Shown: positions 18,000-24,427 of the stretch, piece after piece
Numbering within the stretch: the stretch's first letter is position 1
How the letters are laid out: every line of letters begins with the position of its first letter
Assembly (NCBI GenBank): GCA_943788405.1
Contig: CALSQD010000002.1
Location: 1,096,001-1,133,700, forward strand
Direction of reading: 5' to 3'
DNA: 37,700 nucleotides
DNA from: an uncultured Flavobacteriales bacterium
Lineage (GTDB): Bacteria > Bacteroidota > Bacteroidia > Flavobacteriales > BACL11
The notes under the pieces: model-generated
The model's input: only the letters and a program-made list of their open reading frames with translations
What the model was told of the DNA's origin: nothing
Databases searched by the model: none
Program-made: the position numbers and the translations under genes

Positions 18000-18877
18000 T
18001 ATTCGTATCCGAATTTTTTTAACTGCTGATTATCATTCCTCCAATTCTTTTTAACTTTTACTGGAGTTGCTAGAAACACCTTTTTATCTAACATTATCTC
18101 AATATCCCTTCTTGCCTCAGTACCAATACGCTTTAATCCTAATCCCTTATGACCAATAATAATTCCTTTTTGGCTCTCGCGCATTACATAAATTATCGCT
18201 CTGATTCTGATAATATCTTCCTCTTCAAAAAACTCCTCTACTTCAATCTGCACAGAATAAGGGATTTCCTTTTTATAATGCTTTAGGATTTTCTCACGAA
18301 TTATCTCCTCAATAAAAAAGCGTTCTGACTTATCTGTAATTGCATCTTTATCATAATAAGGCGGTGAAACAGGCAACATTTCAACTAACTTATTTTTAAT
18401 AATGTCAAGGTTAAAATTATTTAAAGCAGAAATTGGTAAAAGCTCTGCATTTGGCAATTCAGCTCCCCACCTTTCCATTTCTTGAGCAACAAAATCTTGC
18501 TCTGCAAGGTCAATTTTATTCAATAACATCAAAACTGGAACAGAAGTTTTTTTCAATCTCTCAAAAAGTTTTTGATCTTTCAAGCCCTTTTCTCCTACCT
18601 CAATCATATAAATAAGTACATCAGCATCTTGAAAAGCTGAATGCACAAAATTCATCATATTTTCTTGCAACTTATAAGCAGGATAAATCACTCCAGGTGT
18701 GTCAGAAAATACAATTTGATAATCCTTTTCATTCAAAATTCCTAAAATTCTATGACGAGTAGTCTGTGCTTTATGCGTAATAATAGAGAGTTTTTGCCCT
18801 ATCAAAGCGTTCATTAAGGTAGACTTCCCTACATTAGGGTTCCCAATTATATTTACATATCCTGCTTTGTGTTCCAT
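17999..18877 (-). CDS. era: Ribosome-assembly GTPase Era
   Basis: Era binds the 3' end of 16S rRNA and checks 30S maturation. This 292-residue protein has GNPNVGKS (about 12-19), the KAQTTRHRILGI switch I, DTPGV (G3) and NKID (G4), then a C-terminal KH domain with the RNA-binding GIIIGHKGLGLKRIG motif. Length is normal. It overlaps der by one base. A near-consensus -7 element (TTTCTTTG) ends four bases before ATG, predicting a leaderless mRNA, and the terminator of the upstream operon sits immediately before it. Confidence 0.97.
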   Translation of the reverse strand: MEHKAGYVNIIGNPNVGKSTLMNALIGQKLSIITHKAQTTRHRILGILNEKDYQIVFSDTPGVIYPAYKLQENMMNFVHSAFQDADVLIYMIEVGEKGLKDQKLFERLKKTSVPVLMLLNKIDLAEQDFVAQEMERWGAELPNAELLPISALNNFNLDIIKNKLVEMLPVSPPYYDKDAITDKSERFFIEEIIREKILKHYKKEIPYSVQIEVEEFFEEEDIIRIRAIIYVMRESQKGIIIGHKGLGLKRIGTEARRDIEIMLDKKVFLATPVKVKKNWRNDNQQLKKFGYE

Positions 18878-18881
18878 TTTG

Positions 18882-18889
18882 CAAAGAAA
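18882..18889 (-). promoter_or_regulatory. Probable -7 element (TTTCTTTG) of era-der
   Basis: TTTCTTTG differs from TAnnTTTG only at the second base. It is followed by CAAA and ATG at 18877, the same four-base spacing as at the helicase, RlmL-type and ABC-F genes. It lies just after the T-run of the preceding terminator. Confidence 0.4.
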
Positions 18890-18891
18890 CG

Positions 18892-18921
18892 AAAAAAGGG
18901 CTAACCAATTGGCTAGCCCTT
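18892..18921 (-). terminator. Intrinsic terminator of the paralogous envelope-protein operon
   Basis: On the minus strand AAGGGCTA, an inner CCAATTGG segment and TAGCCCTT form a long hairpin followed directly by T residues. It lies 18 bases past the stop of the gene at 18940-19599 and separates that operon from era-der. Confidence 0.85.
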
Positions 18922-18939
18922 CATTATAATTTTAGTGTT

Positions 18940-19599
18940 TTATTTACTGATATTAAAACCTATCATAACTGAAATTCTAGCTCCAGTTGGATGAGTTACA
19001 GAGTAAGCTGGAGAAATAACAGTTTCAGTATCATAACCATCTACCCAATCTCCACTCTCATCATAATAACCTTCATGCCAATTATAATCAATTTCAGCAT
19101 CATGATTATATGTTTTATTCATACTTGGCACATAAGCAATGTTTACAGGCACATTCAATTTCCCGAATTTGAAATTATATCCTGCACCAAATACCATAGC
19201 AATTCCTCCTAATGAAAAATTTGGCCCTACTGCAAATTCAATCCCTTTATCAGTACGCAAGCCAACCATTGAAGATACAGAAGGTAAAAAATATCCTTTT
19301 TCCATACCACCAACTAAGGCAATCCACTCTACAATACCTGTAACATTACCTCCATCAGCAAATCTACTTTCCCATTGCCAACCGTATTGGGTTATTGCTG
19401 CTCCATATTTTCCAGTTGACCCAGACCATTCTTCTCTAATTTCATCTGAAAAAAAAGGAACATCTCCTCTAATAATACTTGCTAAAGAACCTGGTGTAAT
19501 CATAGTAACACCAACTCTTGGTCCTGCTAATTTTTCAATTTGAGCCTCAGCACTTAATAAAGTAACACTCAGTAAAATTGTTGTAAAAATTCTTTTCAT
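18940..19599 (-). CDS. Exported envelope protein, paralogue of the 19933-20541 gene
   Basis: I do not recognise a named family. The protein of about 219 residues starts MKRIFTTILLSVTLLSAEAQ, a clean signal peptide. A longer frame from TTG at 19647 runs into the upstream gene and is rejected. The mature part shares long exact or near-exact stretches with the product of 19933-20541: QLAGPR/KLAGPR, TQYGWQWESRFADGG, GIVEWIALVGGME, FLPSVSS, and the ending TGARISVMIGFNISK. Alternating aromatic strands suggest a small outer-membrane barrel. It differs by an Asp/Tyr/Trp-rich insert near the C-terminus (HEGYYDESGDWVDGYDTE). It is the last gene of a three-gene operon, 16 bases after the small membrane-protein gene, and is followed by a terminator. 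Confidence 0.7.
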   Translation of the reverse strand: MKRIFTTILLSVTLLSAEAQIEKLAGPRVGVTMITPGSLASIIRGDVPFFSDEIREEWSGSTGKYGAAITQYGWQWESRFADGGNVTGIVEWIALVGGMEKGYFLPSVSSMVGLRTDKGIEFAVGPNFSLGGIAMVFGAGYNFKFGKLNVPVNIAYVPSMNKTYNHDAEIDYNWHEGYYDESGDWVDGYDTETVISPAYSVTHPTGARISVMIGFNISK

Positions 19600-19615
19600 T
19601 TTTTTATTTTTAAAG

Positions 19616-19918
19616 TTAATACAAGAACATAAATTCAGGTCCAACAAAGATAAGCAAAGCTATTAATAATACCAATAACCAGCCAGCTAACCAACCCCAA
19701 GCTAATGAGCCTCTAAAGTTTTTCTTTTTTATAAAAAGTAATAATAGTGAGTAAGGCAACAACCAACATGTAAGGACACCTAAAAGGAAAGCAGTTGTAT
19801 TTAACTTAAACCTCTCAGTATCTGCATCAAATAATAAATTTTGTGCTTCAACAGGAAAAGCTGCAAAAGCAGCTAAACCCATAAGACTTAATAAAGATAA
19901 AATTCCTATTCTTTTCAT
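19616..19918 (-). CDS. Small membrane protein between two envelope paralogues
   Basis: This 100-residue protein has an N-terminal signal-like segment (ILSLLSLMGLAAFAAFPVEA) and two further hydrophobic segments (about 43-62 and 74-96) joined by a basic loop KKKNFRG. It ends GPEFMFLY. If the first segment is cleaved, a two-span inner-membrane protein remains. No family is recognised. Its gene is 14 bases after the first paralogue and 16 bases before the second, so the three are probably translated from one mRNA. It may help localise or assemble the two flanking proteins, but this is only contextual inference. Confidence 0.65.
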   Translation of the reverse strand: MKRIGILSLLSLMGLAAFAAFPVEAQNLLFDADTERFKLNTTAFLLGVLTCWLLPYSLLLLFIKKKNFRGSLAWGWLAGWLLVLLIALLIFVGPEFMFLY

Positions 19919-19932
19919 AGTTCAAATATAAT

Positions 19933-20541
19933 TTATTTACTCATATTAAACCCAACCATAATAGAGATTCTAGCACCAGTATTGTAGCTATAATCTTCAC
20001 CATTAAATGAACTATCAACATCCTTACCTGGCATAAACACCAAGTTAACCGGCATATTTAATGATCCTGATTTAAAGTTATGACCTATAGCAAACAACAT
20101 CCCAACTCCTGAAAGTGATAAGTTTGGCCCTACACCAAATTCTAATCCGTTAGCAGTTCTTGCTCCAATAACTGAAGATACTGAAGGTAAAAACTTACCT
20201 TGTTCCATACCACCAACCAAAGCAATCCATTCAACAATCCCTACTACATCACCTCCACCATCAGCAAAACGACTTTCCCATTGCCAACCATATTGTGTAG
20301 TAAAAGCTGAACCTGTTTCTCCTAATTTATTTTCGTCTTCTTCAACATAATCAAATCCTTTGTGAATAAAATCTGCAGTAGAACCAGCTGTGATAAGTGT
20401 CATACCAATTCTAGGTCCTGCTAATTGTTGAATTTGCGCACTAGCTGTTAGTAACCCTAGCCCTAATGCAATTGTAAATACTAATTTTTTACTCACAAAG
20501 AATAATTTATTGTTTGTGTTCGTGAACTTAAAGCGTTTCAT
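19933..20541 (-). CDS. Exported envelope protein, first paralogue
   Basis: This 202-residue protein has a signal peptide (KKLVFTIALGLGLLTASAQ) preceded by an unusually long polar N-terminus. A GTG at 20496 (VSKKLVFT) would give a more usual signal, so the start is uncertain. The mature sequence opens LAGPRIGMTLITAGS and contains TQYGWQWESRFADGG, GIVEWIALVGGMEQGKFLPS, and a final TGARISIMVGFNMSK. It is clearly a paralogue of the gene at 18940-19599 and looks like a compact beta barrel. Function is unknown. It heads the three-gene operon under the palindrome-containing promoter block at 20570-20616. Confidence 0.7.
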   Translation of the reverse strand: MKRFKFTNTNNKLFFVSKKLVFTIALGLGLLTASAQIQQLAGPRIGMTLITAGSTADFIHKGFDYVEEDENKLGETGSAFTTQYGWQWESRFADGGGDVVGIVEWIALVGGMEQGKFLPSVSSVIGARTANGLEFGVGPNLSLSGVGMLFAIGHNFKSGSLNMPVNLVFMPGKDVDSSFNGEDYSYNTGARISIMVGFNMSK

Positions 20542-20569
20542 AATTTTTTATTTTAATGATTAATTCTGG

Positions 20570-20616
20570 GACAAAATTAAAGTATCCAAAATTAAATACT
20601 ATGCTTAGCATAGTAT
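20570..20616 (-). promoter_or_regulatory. Palindromic operator and promoter block, copy 2 (paralogue operon)
   Basis: ATACTATGC, TTA and GCATAGTAT (20596-20616) form a perfect nine-base inverted repeat. On the minus strand it is followed by two exact TAATTTTG elements (20594-20587 and 20579-20572). From CTATGCTAAGCATA onward the block aligns without gaps to the block at 16623-16666. The centre (20606) is 27 bases from the distal -7 candidate, exactly as in copy 1. A regulator-binding site is inferred. It also follows the ABC-F stop, so a terminator role is possible. Confidence 0.55.
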
Positions 20617-20641
20617 CTCTTCATTTACTAGATACAAAACC

Positions 20642-22576
20642 TTATTTTATTGCTTCTAAAGTTTCAACTGAATCTTCCCACTCAGCCTCCAATTCTTGTA
20701 GTTTTTGCTGATTTTTCTCGTATTCTGCAAAAAAACCGTCCTTTTGTGATAATTCAGTGAATTTTTCAGGAATAGCCAAATCAGCATCTATTTGCTTTTG
20801 AGATTCATCTAAGGTTGCAATTGCTTTTTCTAATTTACTAATTCTATTTTGCAATTTCTTCACTTTCTTCTGCTGTGCTTTCTGCTCAGCATAAGATAAT
20901 TGATCATCCGTTTTATCTTGCTTAGTATTCTTCTGTTCTTTTTGAGAACTTTCTAATTGCTTAAAATTCTCCAAATCTTTTTCTTCTAAAAAAGTATCAA
21001 TATCACCAATATATTCTTTAATATTTTGATTTTTGAATTCATACACCTTCTCAGTTAGTCCTTGTAAAAATTCCCTATCATGCGATACAACTATCAAACT
21101 TCCATCATATTTATCTAAAGCCTTTTTCAATAATTCCTTAGAGGTAATATCTAGGTGATTAGTTGGCTCATCCATAATTAGTAAATTATAAGGTTCTAAC
21201 AATAATTTACACAATGCTACTCTAGCTCTTTCCCCACCTGAAAGCACTTTTACTTTCTTTTTCACTTCATCATTACTGAATAAAAAAGAACCTAAAATAG
21301 AACGAACCTTACCAGCAGTTTCTTCTGTGGCAGCCTGCTCAATAGTCTCTAATACAGTCAAATTCTCATCCAAAAACTCAGCTTGATTTTGAGCATAATA
21401 CCCCATCTTTACTTGGTGTCCTAACTCAATTTTCCCTTCAAAACTCAACTCATTAACAATCATTTTTGCCAATGAAGATTTACCCTCACCATTTTTACCA
21501 ACAAAAGCAATTTTATCTCCTCTTACTATTTCTAGGTTTACTTTATCAAGCACATTTAAATCACCATAATTTTTAGATGCATCCTCAATAGTTAAACTCA
21601 TTTTACCAGAATGCGGTGCAGGCGGAAAACGAAATTGCATACGCGCTACATCCTCTTTTTCTACTTGGATAATTTCAAGTTTATCTAACTTCTTAATCAA
21701 GGATTGAGCAAAAGAAGCTTTATTCTTTTTCGCTCTAAATTTATTAATTAAGATTTTTGTTTCTTCAATATATTTATCCTGATTTTTCTTTGCTTGAATT
21801 TGTTTTTCAACCCTATCCTCACGCAAAGTTAAATACTTAGTGTAAGAAGCTTTATAGTCATTAATCTTAGAGAATGCTACTTCTATTGTTCTATTTGTTG
21901 ATGCATCTAAAAACAACCTATCATGCGATACTAAAACTACTGCACCACTATAATTTTTAAGCCATCTTTCCAGCCACATAATAGATTCAATATCCAAGTG
22001 ATTAGTTGGCTCATCAAGCAATAACAAATCAGGTTTCATCAATAGAATTTTAGCCAATTCTATTCGCATACGCCAACCTCCACTAAATTCAGTAGTTTGG
22101 CGCTCATAATCATATTGCGAAAATCCTAACCCACCTAATACTTGACTAATTTCAGCTGCAGTATCGTGCCCACCTGCCATTCTGAATCGCTCCTCTAAAT
22201 CATTAAATTCATTAATAATATCCAAATAAGCATCACTTTCATAATCGGTACGCTCAGTTAGTTGCTTATTCGCTTCATTCATTCTAATTTCAACATCATT
22301 CAGAAATTCAAATGCAGTTTGCGCCTCCTCCAACACAGTTTTTCCATCTTCAAACTCTAAATCTTGCCTTAAAAAACCGACAATAATCCCATTTGGTACA
22401 GAAACATTACCATTATTAGGCGTTAAATCCTTTGCTAAAACTTTTAAAAGGGTTGATTTCCCTGCTCCATTTTTACCTGTTAAACCAATTTTATCTCCTT
22501 TATTCACCATAAAAGAGATGTTCTTAAAGATGTCCTGCCCCCCGAAATACAGGGATAAATTATTTACTGATACCAT
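20642..22576 (-). CDS. ABC-F family ATP-binding protein
   Basis: This soluble 644-residue protein has two ABC ATPase domains and no membrane segment, as in the ABC-F translation-factor family (EttA, Uup, YheS). Visible motifs are GKNGAGKST and GKNGEGKSS (Walker A), FSGGWRMRIELA and LSGGERARVALC (signatures), and DEPTNHLD twice (Walker B). A charged linker (about 240-310) joins them, and a C-terminal coiled coil (KKVKKLQNRISKLEKAI) follows. Such proteins bind the ribosomal E site or assist ribosome and DNA transactions. The coiled-coil tail favours a Uup or YheS-like type, but the subtype is not certain. TACTTTTG ends four bases before the ATG, predicting a leaderless mRNA. Confidence 0.9.
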   Translation of the reverse strand: MVSVNNLSLYFGGQDIFKNISFMVNKGDKIGLTGKNGAGKSTLLKVLAKDLTPNNGNVSVPNGIIVGFLRQDLEFEDGKTVLEEAQTAFEFLNDVEIRMNEANKQLTERTDYESDAYLDIINEFNDLEERFRMAGGHDTAAEISQVLGGLGFSQYDYERQTTEFSGGWRMRIELAKILLMKPDLLLLDEPTNHLDIESIMWLERWLKNYSGAVVLVSHDRLFLDASTNRTIEVAFSKINDYKASYTKYLTLREDRVEKQIQAKKNQDKYIEETKILINKFRAKKNKASFAQSLIKKLDKLEIIQVEKEDVARMQFRFPPAPHSGKMSLTIEDASKNYGDLNVLDKVNLEIVRGDKIAFVGKNGEGKSSLAKMIVNELSFEGKIELGHQVKMGYYAQNQAEFLDENLTVLETIEQAATEETAGKVRSILGSFLFSNDEVKKKVKVLSGGERARVALCKLLLEPYNLLIMDEPTNHLDITSKELLKKALDKYDGSLIVVSHDREFLQGLTEKVYEFKNQNIKEYIGDIDTFLEEKDLENFKQLESSQKEQKNTKQDKTDDQLSYAEQKAQQKKVKKLQNRISKLEKAIATLDESQKQIDADLAIPEKFTELSQKDGFFAEYEKNQQKLQELEAEWEDSVETLEAIK

Positions 22577-22580
22577 GATG

Positions 22581-22588
22581 CAAAAGTA
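22581..22588 (-). promoter_or_regulatory. -7 promoter element (TACTTTTG) of the ABC-F gene
   Basis: TACTTTTG on the minus strand is an exact TAnnTTTG match. It is followed by CATC and the ATG at 22576, giving the four-base spacing that predicts a leaderless transcript. Confidence 0.55.
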
Positions 22589-22625
22589 ATCTTTTTCAAC
22601 ACGAAAAATAATTTTACAAGAATGA

Positions 22626-22655
22626 TTGCCAAATTAATTTATAGCAGTATATTTG
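22626..22655 (+). promoter_or_regulatory. Promoter of the initiator tRNA gene
   Basis: TTG at 22626-22628, a 19-base spacer and TATATTTG at 22648-22655 form a good Bacteroidota promoter. The predicted start is about six bases before the tRNA 5' end, leaving a short leader for RNase P. Confidence 0.65.
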
Positions 22656-22666
22656 CAAACCTAAAT

Positions 22667-22739
<73 letters not shown>

Positions 22740-22745
22740 CTAGAG

Positions 22746-22774
22746 AAAAGAGAGCTTATTTGCTCTCTTTTTTT
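22746..22774 (+). terminator. Intrinsic terminator of tRNA-fMet
   Basis: AAAAGAGAGC, a TTATTT loop and GCTCTCTTTT pair over ten bases and run into further T residues, six bases past the tRNA. It ends the tRNA transcript and insulates it from the accessory genes. Confidence 0.85.
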
Positions 22775-22789
22775 ATGCCCAAAAATCAG

Positions 22790-22810
22790 TTGGTCCAACA
22801 TTGGTCCAAC
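22790..22810. repeat. Tandem 10-bp repeat TTGGTCCAAC, two copies
   Basis: TTGGTCCAAC occurs at 22790-22799 and 22801-22810, separated by one A. Each copy is itself a near-palindrome (TTGG-T-CCAA). The 11-base period is close to one helical turn, as in protein-binding sites. It sits 50 bases after the tRNA, so it may be an integrase or excisionase arm site, or an operator for the next gene. Confidence 0.5.
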
Positions 22811-22897
22811 AAATCCACTTTCTCCTTACTTTATTAATTTAGCAAATTTGATTATTTCAATCTTTTTATTTATTATTGCTTGACAAACCTACTTATT

Positions 22898-23626
22898 ATG
22901 GATAAGCAGAAAAAATATCACGGATATGACAGCTTTGAGGAATTATCAAATGCGGTACAAATAGGAGCTTTAAACAAACTTAAGGAGATTAAGGATGAAA
23001 AAAAGGAAAAAATACTTTCAAAATTTCGGGAGATATCTGAAAGACTTAAAGAAATACCATTAAATGAAAGAGCACAATTTATCCTTAAACTTATACAAAA
23101 GGAAAAACTAGACTTACACAAAAATAGAATTTCAGAATGCAATTATTTAATTGATATAAATAATAGAACTATTGATCTGTTACACGAATTTCAAAGCAAC
23201 CATTCTGCTATTGAGTATGTAAAACCAATTTCACTTAATAGTAAACAGAAATATTATCACTTTAATGGCACTGAAAAACAACTTAAGAAAATATACAACT
23301 TCCTAAACACAATAAAATTTGGGAAATACTTTTTTATTGAAGGCACTTCATATACTGTTTTCAGTAAAGCTATTAGCGGAGAGAAATTTACAACTAAAAT
23401 CAACTGGAGAGATTCCCAATTGACTTTGAAATATTTTATTAATATTATGTATCGATACAAATTGATTGATGAAGGCAAAGTGTCTTGGCAAAAGTCCAAA
23501 AACTCATTTTTGCACAATGGAAACAAGATAAACAGTACAAATCTTTCTAAATCAAAGAAACCAGAACTTATTATTTCTGATAAAATTGATTCGTTTTTTA
23601 ACACGAATTTTGACCTTAAAAAATAG
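22898..23626 (+). CDS. Hypothetical accessory protein, 242 residues
   Basis: A longer frame begins at TTG 22880; the ATG at 22898 (MDKQKKYHGYDSFEEL) is preferred. The N-terminal half is charged and helical (EIKDEKKEKILSKFREISER, KLIQKEKLDLHKNRISE). The C-terminal half has a mixed fold: YHFNGTEKQLKKIYNFL, FIEGTSYTVFSKAISG, and SQLTLKYFINIMYRYKLIDEGK, followed by WQKSKNSFLHNGNKIN. That C-terminal layout resembles proteins I associate with Bacteroidota mobile elements, but I cannot name the family. No membrane segment or signal is seen. A weak -7 candidate (TATTATTG, 22871-22878) precedes it. Confidence 0.6.
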   Translation: MDKQKKYHGYDSFEELSNAVQIGALNKLKEIKDEKKEKILSKFREISERLKEIPLNERAQFILKLIQKEKLDLHKNRISECNYLIDINNRTIDLLHEFQSNHSAIEYVKPISLNSKQKYYHFNGTEKQLKKIYNFLNTIKFGKYFFIEGTSYTVFSKAISGEKFTTKINWRDSQLTLKYFINIMYRYKLIDEGKVSWQKSKNSFLHNGNKINSTNLSKSKKPELIISDKIDSFFNTNFDLKK

Positions 23627-23656
23627 ATAAACATCTTATTTACAAACACTTAAAAT

Positions 23657-23677
23657 ACGAATTCGTGCGAATTGCAC
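23657..23677. promoter_or_regulatory. Overlapping palindromes upstream of the HTH gene
   Basis: ACGAATTCGT (23657-23666) is a perfect ten-base palindrome. It overlaps GTGC-GAATT-GCAC (23665-23677), and both share a GAATT core. They lie about 75-95 bases upstream of the excisionase-like gene, so an operator or recombination site is possible. Chance palindromes of this size do occur. Confidence 0.3.
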
Positions 23678-23751
23678 TTGAATAATTCATTTTTCGGTTT
23701 TTAAAACTCCTTTTATTTATAACTTGTAGTCCAAATTTAAAAAATACAGTT

Positions 23752-24024
23752 ATGATACAGATAGACATTAAAGAACTTGCAGAAATCAAAGCAACTCTTT
23801 CCGAATTAAGAAAATTAATTTTGGAGAAAGGACGGTCTGCAAAAGAAACCATCTTAGATAATAAGGGATTGATGGAATACCTTAAAATCTCTGCTACAAA
23901 AGCACAGAAACTTAGGAATGAAGGGAAACTCGCTTTCTCCAAAGAATCACGCACAGGTAAAATTTGGTATCGTCTTTCGGATGTATTAACCTACTTAGAT
24001 AGCTGTTATTATGGCAGATTCTAA
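23752..24024 (+). CDS. Excisionase-like helix-turn-helix DNA-binding protein
   Basis: This 90-residue protein has an N-terminal helix (KELAEIKATLSELRKLILEK) and a C-terminal winged-helix/MerR-like domain: NKGLMEYLKISATKAQKLRNEGKL, then GKIWYRLSDVLTYLDS. That layout (L-x-V/I-S, T-x2-x2-LR-x2-GK, then Y-x3-D-V-x2-YL) is the HTH_17/excisionase pattern common beside integrases in Bacteroidota mobile elements. It probably bends DNA for excision or represses element genes. Its last 14 bases overlap the start of the next gene, which implies translational coupling. No integrase is found nearby. Confidence 0.75.
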   Translation: MIQIDIKELAEIKATLSELRKLILEKGRSAKETILDNKGLMEYLKISATKAQKLRNEGKLAFSKESRTGKIWYRLSDVLTYLDSCYYGRF

Positions 24025-24205
24025 TTTCACGGACGAACCACTACACGAAAGCAGTGATAGATATAGAACTTGTAAAAATGCAAGAAATTATGATTGTAAA
24101 CACAAAAATTTTATGGCAAAGGACAAAAGAACTGTTTTCTGCACAGTAAAATGCTCAAACATCTACCATAACATAAAGAAAAAAAAGTTAAGAGTAGCAA
24201 ATTAA
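24011..24205 (+). CDS. Cys-rich zinc-finger-like small protein, possible -1 frameshift product
   Basis: This 64-residue frame starts at ATG 24011, inside the end of the HTH gene. It contains RTCKNARNYDCKHKNF followed by RTVFCTVKCSNIYHNIKKKK. The second part matches the FCSDKCRxxYHN zinc-knuckle style seen in phage and mobile-element proteins. The frame ends shortly after eight consecutive A bases (24179-24186) followed by G. That run contains A AAA AAG in the correct register (24181-24187), a canonical -1 slippery heptamer. A -1 shift there joins 59 residues to the open frame 24187-24423, giving a 137-residue protein. Frameshift mutation or sequencing error is the simpler alternative. Confidence 0.55.
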   Translation: MADSNFTDEPLHESSDRYRTCKNARNYDCKHKNFMAKDKRTVFCTVKCSNIYHNIKKKKLRVAN

Positions 24206-24423
24206 GTGGAAAAGAATCGAATTCTAAACTTTTACAGAACTTAACATGTTCAAAAAAATCAATTACGATTAATCAATACAGTTTAGAAGGATATGGCTTT
24301 GATTTTGAAATATACGACCAAAAAATAAGAATCAACTCAATAAATAATGCATTAAAATTTGGGGAGTTTATGATTCTAAGAAGCTTAGAAAATAAAACAG
24401 AAGTAATAATCATTAAAAACTAA
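24187..24423 (+). other. Open frame without a start codon, downstream half of a possible frameshift fusion
   Basis: The frame runs 78 residues from GTT at 24187 to TAA at 24421-24423. The only in-frame ATG is 25 bases into the last third, and the frame opens only 15 bases before 24187 (TAA at 24169-24171). The sequence looks protein-like (ITINQYSLEGYGFDFEIYDQ, then FGEFMILRSLENKTEVIIIKN). It connects to the zinc-finger-like gene by a -1 shift at the A8G tract. It is either the second half of a programmed frameshift product or of a broken gene. Confidence 0.45.
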
Positions 24424-24427
24424 ACCC

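Noticed and set aside
19139-19543. A 134-codon plus-strand frame opposite the envelope paralogue
   Set aside because: It is antisense to a signal-peptide protein with a clear paralogue, and its Pro/Ser-rich sequence has no recognisable features.
19600-19647. TTG start at 19647 for the second envelope paralogue
   Set aside because: It overlaps the upstream membrane-protein gene; the ATG at 19599 begins a clean signal peptide.
20596-20616. The 9-bp palindrome as only a terminator of the ABC-F gene
   Set aside because: The stem is AT-rich with no good T-run, and its sequence and spacing to the next promoter are shared with a second operon. Not fully excluded.
23257-23649. A 130-codon minus-strand frame
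   Set aside because: It is the antisense of the accessory gene at 22898-23626. The Phe/Leu-rich composition is what results from reading a Lys/Asn-rich gene backwards.
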